64,000 bases of DNA from assembly GCA_001880285.1 (NCBI GenBank), contig CP016269.1, positions 2,180,501-2,244,500 of the forward strand, read 5' to 3'. This document shows, in pieces, positions 17,255 through 26,789 of the stretch. A program made the translations under genes and the position numbers. Every line of letters begins with the position of its first letter. Within the stretch, counting starts at the first letter, position 1. The notes beneath the pieces are model-generated. The model was given only the letters and a program-made list of their open reading frames with translations. It was not told the DNA's origin and made no database searches. The DNA is from Flavobacteriaceae bacterium UJ101. GTDB taxonomy: Bacteria; Bacteroidota; Bacteroidia; Flavobacteriales; UJ101.

Positions 17255-17279
17255 TCAAACACATAAGGAAAAATTTAAA

Positions 17280-19232
17280 ATGAATAATAAAGGTAAGTCA
17301 AATAATGCCCCGAATTTAATGTGGGTTTATGCTATTGTTTTAGCAGGTATTTTAGGTGTAGCAATGTTTGGTTCATCTGCTGCCGGATCAAAAGAAATTT
17401 CGATTTCAAGACTTATCACCCTAATTGAAAGTGGTGATGTAAAGAATATTCGAGTAAATAAACCTGCAGGACCAGCAGAGATTTTTTTAACAGATGAAGC
17501 TAAAAAGAAAGAAGAACATAAAAAGAAAGGAGATAATTCTTTAGTATTGTTAAACCAAGGAAGTACTTATACATATGAATTTGGAACAATAGAAAATTTT
17601 GAAAAAGAAATGCTTCCTTATGCTAAAGAGAATAAAGTAGAAGTAAAATATGAATCAGAAGGGGTGTTAACCTCGTTGTTAGTTAATATATTACCTTTTA
17701 TTTTAATATTTGGATTGATGTGGTTTTTTATTTTCCGTAGAATGGGAGCCGGTGGAGCTGGTGGAGGAAGCCAAATTTTTAACATAGGAAAATCGAAAGC
17801 ACAACTTTTTGACGGGAAAAATAATACAAAAGTAACTTTTAAAGATGTTGCTGGATTAGAAGGTGCAAAAGAAGAAGTACAAGAAATCGTAGATTTCTTA
17901 AAATCACCTCAAAAATATACAAAATTAGGAGGGAAAATACCCAAAGGGGCTTTGTTAGTAGGCCCTCCAGGGACAGGAAAGACTTTATTAGCTAAAGCAG
18001 TTGCAGGAGAAGCTAATGTTCCTTTCTTCAGTTTATCAGGATCTGATTTTGTTGAAATGTTTGTAGGAGTAGGAGCATCCCGTGTGCGTGATTTGTTTAA
18101 AGATGCTAAAGCAAAATCACCTTCCATTATTTTTATTGATGAAATTGATGCGATTGGTCGAGCTCGTGGTAAATCGAATATGACAGGTGGTAATGATGAA
18201 CGTGAGAATACATTAAACCAATTATTAACTGAAATGGATGGTTTTGGAACTGAATCAAATGTTATTGTGATGGCAGCGACAAACCGTGCAGATGTTTTAG
18301 ATAAAGCTTTAATGCGTGCTGGACGTTTTGACCGTCGTATTTATGTGGATTTACCTGATTTAAATGAGCGTAAAGAAATTTTTGAAGTACATTTAAAAGC
18401 TTTAAAATTAGGAGATGATATTGAAGTTGATTTTTTAGCAAAACAAACACCAGGTTTTAGTGGTGCTGATATTGCAAATGTTTGTAACGAAGCTGCTTTG
18501 GTTGCGGCTAGAAAATCAAAAGAAGCTGTTGAAAAACAAGATTTCTTAGATGCTGTTGATCGTATTATTGGTGGGTTAGAGAAGAAAAATAAAATTATTA
18601 AGCCAAACGAGAAAAAGCGTATTGCTTATCATGAAGCAGGACATGCAACAACAAGTTGGTTGTTGGAACATGCTGCACCATTAGTTAAAGTAACGATTGT
18701 ACCTCGTGGACAAAGTTTAGGAGCTGCTTGGTATTTGCCTGAAGAACGTCAAATTACAACAACAGAACAAATTCTAGATGAAATGTGTACTGCTTTGGGA
18801 GGACGTGCTGCTGAACAAGTTATTTTCGGAAATATCTCTACAGGAGCTTTGAGTGATTTAGAAAAAGTAACAAAGCAGGCCCAAGCTATGGTAGCTATTT
18901 ATGGATTGGATGAGAAAATAGGAAATAGATCATATTACGATTCATCAGGTCAGCAAAGTGGTTTTACAAAACCTTATAGTGAAGATACAGCTCAGGTTAT
19001 AGATGAACAAGTGTCCAAAATAATAGAAGAGCAATATCTTAGAGCAATAGAAATTTTAAAAAATAATCAAGATAAATTAACAGAACTTGCTGATGTCCTG
19101 TTAGAACGAGAAGTTATTTTTAGAGATGATTTATTGAAAATATTTGGAGATAGACCTTTTGATGAAGAATTAGAGACAGAAAAAAAAGAAGACCAAAATA
19201 CAGATCCTAATATAGAAACGACTGTGGTATAG
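17280..19232 (+). CDS. ftsH: ATP-dependent zinc metalloprotease FtsH
   Basis: A 650-residue membrane-bound AAA+ protease that degrades membrane and regulatory proteins. Order: one transmembrane helix near residues 13-30, a periplasmic domain of about 100 residues, a second helix at about 134-152, a Gly-rich linker ([10 protein letters not shown]), and the AAA domain with Walker A GPPGTGKT at 228-235, Walker [12 protein letters not shown] and the SRH region [19 protein letters not shown]. The peptidase domain carries HEAGH at 451-455. It ends in an acidic tail. All catalytic residues are intact. Confidence 0.96.
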   Translation: MNNKGKSNNAPNLMWVYAIVLAGILGVAMFGSSAAGSKEISISRLITLIESGDVKNIRVNKPAGPAEIFLTDEAKKKEEHKKKGDNSLVLLNQGSTYTYEFGTIENFEKEMLPYAKENKVEVKYESEGVLTSLLVNILPFILIFGLMWFFIFRRMGAGGAGGGSQIFNIGKSKAQLFDGKNNTKVTFKDVAGLEGAKEEVQEIVDFLKSPQKYTKLGGKIPKGALLVGPPGTGKTLLAKAVAGEANVPFFSLSGSDFVEMFVGVGASRVRDLFKDAKAKSPSIIFIDEIDAIGRARGKSNMTGGNDERENTLNQLLTEMDGFGTESNVIVMAATNRADVLDKALMRAGRFDRRIYVDLPDLNERKEIFEVHLKALKLGDDIEVDFLAKQTPGFSGADIANVCNEAALVAARKSKEAVEKQDFLDAVDRIIGGLEKKNKIIKPNEKKRIAYHEAGHATTSWLLEHAAPLVKVTIVPRGQSLGAAWYLPEERQITTTEQILDEMCTALGGRAAEQVIFGNISTGALSDLEKVTKQAQAMVAIYGLDEKIGNRSYYDSSGQQSGFTKPYSEDTAQVIDEQVSKIIEEQYLRAIEILKNNQDKLTELADVLLEREVIFRDDLLKIFGDRPFDEELETEKKEDQNTDPNIETTVV

Positions 19233-19259
19233 GTATTTGTTTTTTTGGATACCTGTTTT
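19231..19259 (+). terminator. Weak hairpin after ftsH
   Basis: AGGTAT / ATACCT inverted repeat followed by GTTTTT. Only six base pairs, so it may act as a partial terminator before the LUD-cdsA-psd genes. Confidence 0.35.
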
Positions 19260-19292
19260 TAATTTGTATCTTTACGTTCAATTGAATAAAAG

Positions 19293-19907
19293 TTGAAAGA
19301 TTTTTTAAATAAAATATTTGGAAAAACACGTCCAAAAGAGATAGTTGAAGAGGAAAATGATTCAATTGATTTTTCTTCCCATTCAATTACGGATGAAACT
19401 GTAGAATATAATGAAGATGGTGAAACACGTTTTGTGCGTTTATATAATGAAACAGGAGGGAAGTTTTTATATTCTGGGAATGAATCGGAACTATTAAGTT
19501 ATTTAAAGGAAATTGCGCATGAAAATAATTTTACTTCATTTTGGTGTGCGGATCCTAAATTACAGAAGTATTTAAATAGTTTAGGGATCGAATATACTAC
19601 AGTACCTAATGCACGAAATCAAATTAATTTGATTGATTGTGAATATTTAATTGCTTTTAATGGTAGTGTTATGATTTCCTCTCATCAAACAGATAATCGT
19701 AAATTACATGAGATGTCTAATACTTTTATTGTGATTGCCTATCCCAATCAGATAGTTGATAATATCAGTGATGGACTACGTAAAATAAAAGATCTGAAAC
19801 GAAATAATATTCCAACCAATATTACTACGATAAAAGGTTTGAAGCATGATAGTATGCAACAAACGAACTCAAAGAATATTTATCTACTTTTAACTGAACG
19901 AACATAA
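19293..19907 (+). CDS. LUD (LutC/YkgG-type) domain protein
   Basis: A 204-residue protein of the LUD fold. Other members are subunits of lactate utilisation (LutB/LutC), but here the gene stands alone without LutA or iron-sulphur partners. Recognisable parts are the ITDETVEYNEDGETRFV segment, FWCADPKLQKYL, and the central LIDCEYLIAFNGSVMISS, which matches the conserved T-G-S/V-substrate segment of the family. The only possible start is TTG at 19293, because an in-frame stop lies nine bases upstream. The stop codon overlaps the cdsA start by one base. Confidence 0.72.
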   Translation: MKDFLNKIFGKTRPKEIVEEENDSIDFSSHSITDETVEYNEDGETRFVRLYNETGGKFLYSGNESELLSYLKEIAHENNFTSFWCADPKLQKYLNSLGIEYTTVPNARNQINLIDCEYLIAFNGSVMISSHQTDNRKLHEMSNTFIVIAYPNQIVDNISDGLRKIKDLKRNNIPTNITTIKGLKHDSMQQTNSKNIYLLLTERT

Positions 19908-20680
19908 TGTTAATAAGATTTTCATCGGGAGCTGTTTATGTGGCTATAGTTGTATTTTGTGTATTATTTAGCCCTCAAAGTTTTAATTATTTATTATTAA
20001 TTTTTTGTGGATTATGTCTTTATGAATATGCTAAATTGGTAAAATTAGACTTTAATTTAACAGCTGGACTTATTGTTTTATCATTAGCTATCTTATTAAC
20101 TAATTCTAAATTAAATTTTGTTTCTTTTGACACAACAATCCAATTTATAAAAATTCCTTACCTCATTATATTGGCTACCATTATTTTAATTACATTGAAC
20201 CAAGAAAAATTGGTAAAAAAAATAGGTGCTATACTTTTTGGAGTATTGTATATAACAGTTCCATTTTACCTTTCTTTAAATTTCTTAGATAGAGGGAATA
20301 TCTTTATTTGGTTTTTTGTTTTTTTTATTGTGAATGATACTTTTGCTTATGTAACAGGGGTTAAATTAGGGAAAAATAAATTAGCACCTAAAATATCTCC
20401 TAAAAAAACCATTGAAGGGTTTATCGGAGGATTTATTGCTTCCATTTTACTGGGAGCGTTATTGTATTATTATTACCCACAAAATGATTTTAACTGGATT
20501 GTGATTGGTTTCATATCAAGTGTTTTTGGGACTATGGGAGACCTTGTAGAGTCCAAATTAAAAAGAGAAGCCAATGTAAAAGACAGTGCAAATATTATAC
20601 CTGGCCATGGAGGTTTTTTAGATCGATTAGATAGTTATATATTTGCTTTACCATTTATTTACCTGTATATTCACAGCTAA
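19907..20680 (+). CDS. cdsA: Phosphatidate cytidylyltransferase
   Basis: CdsA makes CDP-diacylglycerol from phosphatidate and CTP in the inner membrane, the branch point for bacterial phospholipids. At 257 residues it has about seven hydrophobic segments. Diagnostic motifs are LGKNKLAPKISPKKTIEG and the C-terminal signature GDLVESKLKREANVKDS with PGHGGFLDRLDS. It overlaps the upstream LUD gene by one base and is followed 24 bases later by psd, so consecutive steps of phosphatidylethanolamine synthesis are linked; the intervening PssA gene is not in this window. Confidence 0.94.
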   Translation: MLIRFSSGAVYVAIVVFCVLFSPQSFNYLLLIFCGLCLYEYAKLVKLDFNLTAGLIVLSLAILLTNSKLNFVSFDTTIQFIKIPYLIILATIILITLNQEKLVKKIGAILFGVLYITVPFYLSLNFLDRGNIFIWFFVFFIVNDTFAYVTGVKLGKNKLAPKISPKKTIEGFIGGFIASILLGALLYYYYPQNDFNWIVIGFISSVFGTMGDLVESKLKREANVKDSANIIPGHGGFLDRLDSYIFALPFIYLYIHS

Positions 20681-20704
20681 ATTAAAAGTTTAAGAAAAAT
20701 TTAT

Positions 20705-21352
20705 ATGTTTCATAAGGAAGGAAGGCAGATTATTTTAGTTGCAACATTAGGACTTTTTGGTTTAATATTTTTGATTTATCAATATACAAGTCCAGTATTT
20801 TTTATAATGATTGGAACTTTATTAGTACTATTTTATGCTTTCATTCTTTATTTTTTTAGAAATCCAAAGCGAGTAACAGTTTCTAATGAAGGTGATATTA
20901 TAGCAGCTGTAGATGGAAAAGTAGTTGTAATTGAAGAAACCGTTGAATCAGAATATTTTAAGGATAAACGAATACAAGTGTCAATTTTTATGTCACCTTT
21001 AAATGTTCATGTTACTCGATATCCATTAAGTGGATTGATTAAATATACAAAATATCATCCAGGTAAATTCTTGGTTGCGTGGCATCCTAAGTCTTCAACA
21101 GAAAATGAAAGAACAACTGTAGTTGTAGATAAAGGAGGTAAAGAAGTGTTGTTTAGGCAAATAGCAGGTGCTCTGGCAAGAAGAATTGTGTTGTATTCAA
21201 AACAGGATGAGCAAGTTAAAGTAGGAGATGATTTTGGCTTTATAAAATTTGGTTCACGTGTGGATATTTTTTTACCTTTAGATACTGAAATTGAAGTAAA
21301 ACTTCATCAAAAAACAAAAGGAGGAATTACTCGAATAGCAAAATTAAAGTAA
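20705..21352 (+). CDS. psd: Phosphatidylserine decarboxylase, PSD-A type
   Basis: A 215-residue proenzyme that makes phosphatidylethanolamine from phosphatidylserine. Two transmembrane helices (about 9-26 and 31-51) are followed by the catalytic domain with NVHVTRYPLSG and NERTTVVV. The C-terminal self-cleavage site is FGSRVDIFLP: chain cleavage between Gly183 and Ser184 would produce the pyruvoyl group. The short length and GS site (rather than LGST) mark the PSD-A subgroup. It shares the cdsA transcript. Confidence 0.92.
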   Translation: MFHKEGRQIILVATLGLFGLIFLIYQYTSPVFFIMIGTLLVLFYAFILYFFRNPKRVTVSNEGDIIAAVDGKVVVIEETVESEYFKDKRIQVSIFMSPLNVHVTRYPLSGLIKYTKYHPGKFLVAWHPKSSTENERTTVVVDKGGKEVLFRQIAGALARRIVLYSKQDEQVKVGDDFGFIKFGSRVDIFLPLDTEIEVKLHQKTKGGITRIAKLK

Positions 21353-21372
21353 GACATATAAAGAAAGTTCAA

Positions 21373-22047
21373 ATGAAAAAAATTATTTTTTTATTAAGTT
21401 TAGCAACCATAGTATCATGTTCATCTGATAGAGCATCAAATGGTAATTCAGGACCTGTTCCAGGAAATAGTGATAGAAAAATTCATGGAGTACATGCTGA
21501 AGCTGCTCATCATGGAGAATCTGAAAAATCTCATGAAGCAGAGGGGACGTTTCATTTTGATGCTGCAAAAGCGCAATTAACTTTTACAGCATATAAGTTC
21601 CCTGGAGAAAAAAAGAAAGGAGTTAATGGAACTTTTAAAACGATTAATGTAAAGGGAGCTAAGGATAGCAAAAAAGCTGAAGAGGTACTTTCAGATGTTA
21701 GTTTTTCTATTCCTGTGGCTTCATTGTCAACAAATGATGTTAGTCGTGATGATAAACTTAAAGAGTTTTTCTTTGGAAAACTAATAAATACTGCTGATAT
21801 AACAGGTTCTTTTGGAAAGTTTGAAGGAGGGACTGTACCAGTAACATTAAAATTAAATGATAAAACGGTAACAAAAGATTTTCAATATCAAATCTCAGGT
21901 CGTAAGCTAACTTTGATTGGAAAAATTGATTTAGTTAAAGATTATATGGCTTCGGATGCTTTAAATTCTATTAATGAAGCTTGTAAAGATTTACATGAAG
22001 GAAAGACATGGCCTGATGTTGATTTAAAAGCAGAGATCGAATTATAA
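21373..22047 (+). CDS. YceI-like domain lipoprotein
   Basis: A 224-residue protein with a lipoprotein signal (ATIVSC, Cys16) and a His-rich linker (VHAEAAHHGESEKSHE) that could bind metal. A YceI lipocalin-like beta-barrel of about 170 residues follows (FHFDAAKAQLTFTAYKF). YceI proteins bind isoprenoid-like lipids in the periplasm; the ligand here is unknown. It follows psd by 20 bases and precedes a terminator, so it is the last gene of this unit. Confidence 0.82.
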   Translation: MKKIIFLLSLATIVSCSSDRASNGNSGPVPGNSDRKIHGVHAEAAHHGESEKSHEAEGTFHFDAAKAQLTFTAYKFPGEKKKGVNGTFKTINVKGAKDSKKAEEVLSDVSFSIPVASLSTNDVSRDDKLKEFFFGKLINTADITGSFGKFEGGTVPVTLKLNDKTVTKDFQYQISGRKLTLIGKIDLVKDYMASDALNSINEACKDLHEGKTWPDVDLKAEIEL

Positions 22048-22068
22048 TATTCAATATAAATTTATGTG

Positions 22069-22100
22069 AAGTCTAAAGTTAATAGCTTTAGGCTTTTTTT
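22069..22100 (+). terminator. Terminator of the cdsA-psd-YceI unit
   Basis: GTCTAAAG (22071-22078) pairs with CTTTAGGC (22086-22093) and is followed by seven T. Confidence 0.75.
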
Positions 22101-22166
22101 ATGTAACTAATTAAGTTTAATAATATAAAAAAAGATATTTTTATGAAATAAAAAGGTAGGTTTTAG

Positions 22167-22174
22167 TATTTTTG
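22167..22174 (+). promoter_or_regulatory. -7 box of the fibre-like secreted protein gene
   Basis: TATTTTTG lies 21 bases before ATG 22196. It overlaps an in-frame TTG at 22172, which is thereby excluded as the start. Confidence 0.6.
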
Positions 22175-22195
22175 TATCGAATATTAAAATCAGTA

Positions 22196-23020
22196 ATGAA
22201 AAAGACAATAAAGATTTTTGCATTGGTTTCGGGAAGCTTAATGCAAGGACAGGTAGGGGTTGGGACAAGTGAACCAAAAGCAACACTTCATATAAAAGAA
22301 CCAACAAATCTAACAGGAACGCAAACAGGTTTTATTCCTCCAAGAATGTCAACGACCGATCGAGATAAGATGACATTGACATCGGAACAGAATGGTTTAA
22401 TGATTTATAATCTAGATCGGAATTGTTTTCAAGGGTATGAAGATGGAAGATGGGAGGGTGTAAATTGTTTTGTAGGAGATGTAATAGAAGTAGATAATTT
22501 TGATGTTTTAGATACATCATCAAGTAATTTTTTCGGACAAGGAGATTTAAATTTGACTTCTCAATTAAAATTAAATTCTAATTTTAATGATTTTGATAAT
22601 TTAATTGATGACACATCATTTAGATTTAAGTCACCAGTTAAATCTTGGTATTCTTTAGTTGTTCAACCTACTTACTTTGATATAAATAATGGAGTAGGAA
22701 TTACTGTAACAAAAGGACAATTAAATGTGTTAAGAAAAAATACTTTTTTTGCTTTATTAGATCATACAAAACCTAGTGGTTCTTCAAGTTGGATTGGGGG
22801 AAGTAGATTAGAATTAAAATGGGAATATAATATTAATGATACTACTGATGAGGTTACTGTTTTTGGATTTTATTTGGGAGGAACTAGTGTATTTAAGAAT
22901 ATTGAAATAAATAAAGAATGGAGCTTTGCTTTACATGGAGTACAAGATTATTTAGAAGGAGTGAGTAATGTCCGATTAAGTAATTCTGCACAAATAGTTA
23001 TTCAACAAATTAAAAAGTAA
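22196..23020 (+). CDS. Secreted protein with a fibre-like N-terminal module
   Basis: A 274-residue protein with a signal-peptide-like start (MKKTIKIFALVSGSLMQGQ). It is followed by the motif VGVGTSEPKATLHIKEP...GFIPPRMSTTDRDKM, a sequence type that begins many Bacteroidota secreted proteins and resembles phage tail-fibre or adhesin head modules. The rest is beta-rich with no recognised domain, and no type IX sorting domain is visible at the C-terminus (ending QIVIQQIKK). The function is probably at the cell surface; this is inference. Confidence 0.65.
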   Translation: MKKTIKIFALVSGSLMQGQVGVGTSEPKATLHIKEPTNLTGTQTGFIPPRMSTTDRDKMTLTSEQNGLMIYNLDRNCFQGYEDGRWEGVNCFVGDVIEVDNFDVLDTSSSNFFGQGDLNLTSQLKLNSNFNDFDNLIDDTSFRFKSPVKSWYSLVVQPTYFDINNGVGITVTKGQLNVLRKNTFFALLDHTKPSGSSSWIGGSRLELKWEYNINDTTDEVTVFGFYLGGTSVFKNIEINKEWSFALHGVQDYLEGVSNVRLSNSAQIVIQQIKK

Positions 23021-23060
23021 TCAAATTATAAAGAAGATTTTTCAAAATTAGTTAGATATC

Positions 23061-23099
23061 ATTTTAAAAAATAACCCTTGCCATTTATTTAGCAAGGGT
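23061..23099 (-). terminator. Terminator of the sdhCAB operon
   Basis: An 8-bp perfect stem ACCCTTGC / GCAAGGGT (23074-23081, 23092-23099) is followed on the minus strand by TATTTTTTAAAA. It may also stop the converging fibre-like gene. Confidence 0.75.
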
Positions 23100-23125
23100 C
23101 TATTATATAGTATAGGAATACTTTT

Positions 23126-23878
23126 TTATTCTTCAGAAGCAATATTAGCAAATAAGAATTCACGATTCATACGAGCAATGTTCTCTAATGAAATTCCTTT
23201 TGGACATTCAACTTCACATGCTCCAGTATTTGTACAGTTACCAAAACCTTCTTTATCCATTTGTTCTACCATATTTAAAGCACGTCGCTTTGCTTCAGGA
23301 CGTCCTTGAGGTAATAAAGCATATTGAGAAACTTTTGCTCCTACAAATAACATAGCGGAACCATTTTTACAAGTTGCCACACAAGCACCACATCCAATAC
23401 AAGTTGCAGCATCCATAGCTTCATCTGCTGCGATTTTAGAAATAGGTAAGGCGTTAGCATCTTGAGTATTACCAGAAGTATTTACTGAGATATAACCTCC
23501 TGCATGTTGAATACGATCAAAAGCAGTACGATCTACCATCAAATCTTTAATAACAGGAAAAGCTGCAGATCTCCATGGTTCTATATAAATTGTTTCACCA
23601 TCTTTAAACATACGCATATGCAATTGACAAGTTGTAATGCCACGATCAGGTCCATGAGCTTCCCCATTGATATATAGTGAACACATTCCACAAATTCCTT
23701 CACGACAGTCATGGTCAAAAGCAACAGGTTCTTCACCTTTATCAACCAATTGTTCATTCAAAACATCAAGCATTTCAAGAAATGACATATGTTCTGATAT
23801 ATCAGTTACTTTATAATCCACCATTTTTCCTTTGTCTTGTGGACCGTTTTGTCTCCAAATTTTAAGTGTTAAATTCAT
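23126..23878 (-). CDS. sdhB: Succinate dehydrogenase/fumarate reductase iron-sulphur subunit
   Basis: A 250-residue subunit that passes electrons from the flavoprotein to the membrane quinone. The [2Fe-2S] domain has [15 protein letters not shown] and a later Cys (GITTC). The C-terminal ferredoxin domain has [12 protein letters not shown] and [14 protein letters not shown] for the remaining clusters. It is the last gene of the C-A-B operon, 11 bases after sdhA, and is followed by a terminator. Confidence 0.95.
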   Translation of the reverse strand: MNLTLKIWRQNGPQDKGKMVDYKVTDISEHMSFLEMLDVLNEQLVDKGEEPVAFDHDCREGICGMCSLYINGEAHGPDRGITTCQLHMRMFKDGETIYIEPWRSAAFPVIKDLMVDRTAFDRIQHAGGYISVNTSGNTQDANALPISKIAADEAMDAATCIGCGACVATCKNGSAMLFVGAKVSQYALLPQGRPEAKRRALNMVEQMDKEGFGNCTNTGACEVECPKGISLENIARMNREFLFANIASEE

Positions 23879-23889
23879 AATGGTGTTTT

Positions 23890-25896
23890 TTATTTGTATG
23901 AACGAGTTTTAAGTTCAATATCATTAAATTCTAATTGTTCTTTGTGTAAAATAGCCTCAGAAGGTTTCCCTGTATATTCCCAAGCTGCAACATAAGCAAA
24001 GTTTTCATCATCACGCTTAGCTTCTCCATCTTCTGTTACATGTTCTTCTCGGAAATGTCCTCCACAAGATTCTTCTCTTTCTAAAGCATCTTTAGCAAAT
24101 AATTCACCTAGTTCTAAGAAATCAGCTACACGACCTGCCTTTTCCAATTCTGGGTTAACTTGATTGGCTTTACCAGGAACTTTTACATTTTTCCAGAAAT
24201 CTTCTCTTAATTCAGCAATTTCTTCTATAGCTTCTTCTAATCCTTTTTTATTACGAGCCATTCCACATTTATCCCACATAATTTTACCTAATTTCTTATG
24301 GTAATAATCTACAGAATGCTCTCCTTTATTATTAATGAAGAAATCAATTTTATCTCTAACTTCTTTCTCTGCTGCATCAAATTCTGATGTTTGTGTTGAA
24401 ATTTCACCAGTTCGAATATCATTTGCTAAATAATCCCCAATTGTATATGGTAAAACGAAATACCCATCTGCTAGACCTTGCATTAAAGCAGAAGCTCCCA
24501 ATCGGTTAGCTCCATGGTCAGAGAAGTTAGCTTCTCCAATCACATAACATCCTTCAATGGTACTCATTAAATTATAGTCAACCCAAACACCTCCCATTGT
24601 ATAGTGAGTGGCAGGGTAAATCATCATAGGTGTTTTATATGGGTTGTCATCCACGATCTTTTCATACATTTGGAATAAGTTTCCATATTTTGCACGAACA
24701 ATTTCTTCTCCTAATTCTATTACTTTAGATTCAGAAGGATTTTCAATACCGTGAATTAGAGCTTGCTCTTTCCCATAACGTTGAATAGCTGATTTAAAAT
24801 CTAAATAAACGGCTTCACCTGTAGCATTTACTCCATAACCAGCATCACAACGTTCTTTAGCAGCACGAGAAGCTACATCACGAGGAACTAAGTTACCAAA
24901 TGCAGGATAACGTCTTTCTAAGTAATAATCGCGATCTTCTTCGGCAATTTCGGTAGGTTTTAATTTTCCTTCGCGAATAGCATGAACATCTTCTATTTTT
25001 TTAGGAACCCATATACGTCCATCATTACGTAAAGATTCAGACATCAAAGTTAATTTTGATTGATAATCTCCTGAACGAGGAATACAAGTCGGGTGAATTT
25101 GTGTATAGCAAGGATTTGCAAAATAAGCACCTTTCTTATGAATCTTCCATGCAGCTGTTGCATTAGATCCCATAGCATTGGTTGATAAGAAATAAACATT
25201 TCCATATCCTCCTGAGGCAATAACTACAGCATGAGCTGAATGTCTTTCGATTTCTCCTGTAATTAAATTACGAGCAATAATTCCTCTTGCCTTTCCATCT
25301 ACTTTAACGATGTCAAGCATTTCATGGCGGTTGTACATTTTAATTTTACCACGAGCAATTTGACGGTTCATAGCCGAATAAGCTCCTAGTAATAATTGTT
25401 GTCCTGTTTGACCTTTTGCATAAAAAGTACGAGATACTAATACTCCTCCAAATGAACGGTTATCTAATAATCCACCATAATCACGTGCAAAAGGAACACC
25501 TTGAGCTACACATTGATCAATAATATTTCCTGATACTTCAGCTAATCGATGTACGTTAGCCTCACGTGAACGGTAATCACCACCTTTTACAGTATCGTAA
25601 AATAAACGATAGTTAGAGTCTCCGTCTCCTTGGTAATTCTTAGCAGCATTGATTCCTCCTTGTGCAGCAATTGAATGCGCACGTCGTGGAGAGTCTTGAT
25701 AACAAAATGCTTTTACATTGTATCCTAATTCTGCTAAAGTTGCAGCGGCAGAACCACCTGCTAGACCGGTTCCTACAACAATAACGTCAATTAAACGCTT
25801 ATTGGCAGGGTTTACTAAATTAATATGTTCTTTATATTTTGACCATTTTTCGGCTAAAGGGCCGTTATTGGGTACTTTTGAATCTAATTTACTCAT
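23890..25896 (-). CDS. sdhA: Succinate dehydrogenase/fumarate reductase flavoprotein subunit
   Basis: A 668-residue catalytic subunit with covalently bound FAD. The N-terminal dinucleotide fold is [35 protein letters not shown] contains the FAD-linking His. Substrate-binding motifs HPTC and [11 protein letters not shown] and the catalytic region around SRAAKERCD are present. The length is typical of the Bacteroidota/epsilonproteobacterial group. It sits between sdhC and sdhB. Confidence 0.95.
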   Translation of the reverse strand: MSKLDSKVPNNGPLAEKWSKYKEHINLVNPANKRLIDVIVVGTGLAGGSAAATLAELGYNVKAFCYQDSPRRAHSIAAQGGINAAKNYQGDGDSNYRLFYDTVKGGDYRSREANVHRLAEVSGNIIDQCVAQGVPFARDYGGLLDNRSFGGVLVSRTFYAKGQTGQQLLLGAYSAMNRQIARGKIKMYNRHEMLDIVKVDGKARGIIARNLITGEIERHSAHAVVIASGGYGNVYFLSTNAMGSNATAAWKIHKKGAYFANPCYTQIHPTCIPRSGDYQSKLTLMSESLRNDGRIWVPKKIEDVHAIREGKLKPTEIAEEDRDYYLERRYPAFGNLVPRDVASRAAKERCDAGYGVNATGEAVYLDFKSAIQRYGKEQALIHGIENPSESKVIELGEEIVRAKYGNLFQMYEKIVDDNPYKTPMMIYPATHYTMGGVWVDYNLMSTIEGCYVIGEANFSDHGANRLGASALMQGLADGYFVLPYTIGDYLANDIRTGEISTQTSEFDAAEKEVRDKIDFFINNKGEHSVDYYHKKLGKIMWDKCGMARNKKGLEEAIEEIAELREDFWKNVKVPGKANQVNPELEKAGRVADFLELGELFAKDALEREESCGGHFREEHVTEDGEAKRDDENFAYVAAWEYTGKPSEAILHKEQLEFNDIELKTRSYK

Positions 25897-25918
25897 GTCT
25901 TTTGTTTTCTAGATTGAT

Positions 25919-26608
25919 TTATTTAGTTACAAAAAAGTAAATTGCAATAATTGAAAAACCAAGAGATATAAACCAAAAATAGGCTGCTCCTGAATATTTA
26001 ATAATTGAATTGTATTTTTTATGATTCATTCCAGTTGATTGAAATGCTGATGTAAAACCGTGACTTAAATGAATTCCTAATAATATAAAGGAAATCACAT
26101 AAATGATTACATATGTTAGGTTTTCAAATTTAGCTTTCACTAAACCGTAATCACCTAATTGAGGAAATAATTCTTCTACTTGACCGGATTTAATAGGTAC
26201 CATAAAATCAGCAATGTGAATACCTAAAAACAATAATACAAGAACACCTGTATAGATCATTGTTCTTGAAGCTATAGGAGTATGTGCTCCCCAATTGTTT
26301 GTAGCATATGCTTTAGAACCTCGTGCTTTTTTGTTTTTTAGAGTTAATGTAATCCCTAAAAAAATGTGGTAAATAAAACCAGCTGCTAAAACAAATTGCA
26401 TAACCTGAATAACTGGATTAGTTGCCATAAAGTGAGAAGCTTGATTAAACAAGATTTCATCTTTCGGTAATAAATTACCAGCAGCATCTTCAGCTCCAGC
26501 TAGTAATGCAAAGTTAACCGTTAAATGCACAAACAAGAATACCATTAGAAAGAATCCAGTAAGTGCCATCATAAACTTTCGTCCTATCGACGATGTTAAG
26601 AATCCCAT
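25919..26608 (-). CDS. sdhC: Succinate dehydrogenase/fumarate reductase cytochrome b subunit
   Basis: A single-polypeptide, five-helix di-haem membrane anchor (230 residues), the B-type arrangement in which one subunit replaces SdhC and SdhD. Conserved haem-ligand histidines are seen in helices (FLFVHLTVNF, FIYHIFLGI, GIHIADF, GIHLSHGF). The start is taken as ATG 26608 (MGFLTSSIGRKFMM); an in-frame start 24 bases upstream lies within the promoter box. First gene of sdhCAB. Confidence 0.93.
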   Translation of the reverse strand: MGFLTSSIGRKFMMALTGFFLMVFLFVHLTVNFALLAGAEDAAGNLLPKDEILFNQASHFMATNPVIQVMQFVLAAGFIYHIFLGITLTLKNKKARGSKAYATNNWGAHTPIASRTMIYTGVLVLLFLGIHIADFMVPIKSGQVEELFPQLGDYGLVKAKFENLTYVIIYVISFILLGIHLSHGFTSAFQSTGMNHKKYNSIIKYSGAAYFWFISLGFSIIAIYFFVTK

Positions 26609-26629
26609 AATAATTTTAATTTTGTAGTA

Positions 26630-26637
26630 CAAATCTA
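26630..26637 (-). promoter_or_regulatory. -7 box of the sdhCAB operon
   Basis: Minus-strand TAGATTTG, 21 bases before the sdhC ATG. Confidence 0.6.
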
Positions 26638-26737
26638 AGCATTGCAGTATTTAGAATAAAACTATATAAGAAGTATTTTTAAATATAAATAAGATTTGTT
26701 ACTTCATATGTGATTTTAATCATTTCATCGAATTTTA

Positions 26738-26745
26738 TATATTTG
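26738..26745 (+). promoter_or_regulatory. -7 box of the phosphorelay kinase gene
   Basis: TATATTTG lies 44 bases before ATG 26790. Confidence 0.55.
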
Positions 26746-26789
26746 AGGAAACACTAAATATTAAATTTGAATTAAAGTTAATTTAGTAG

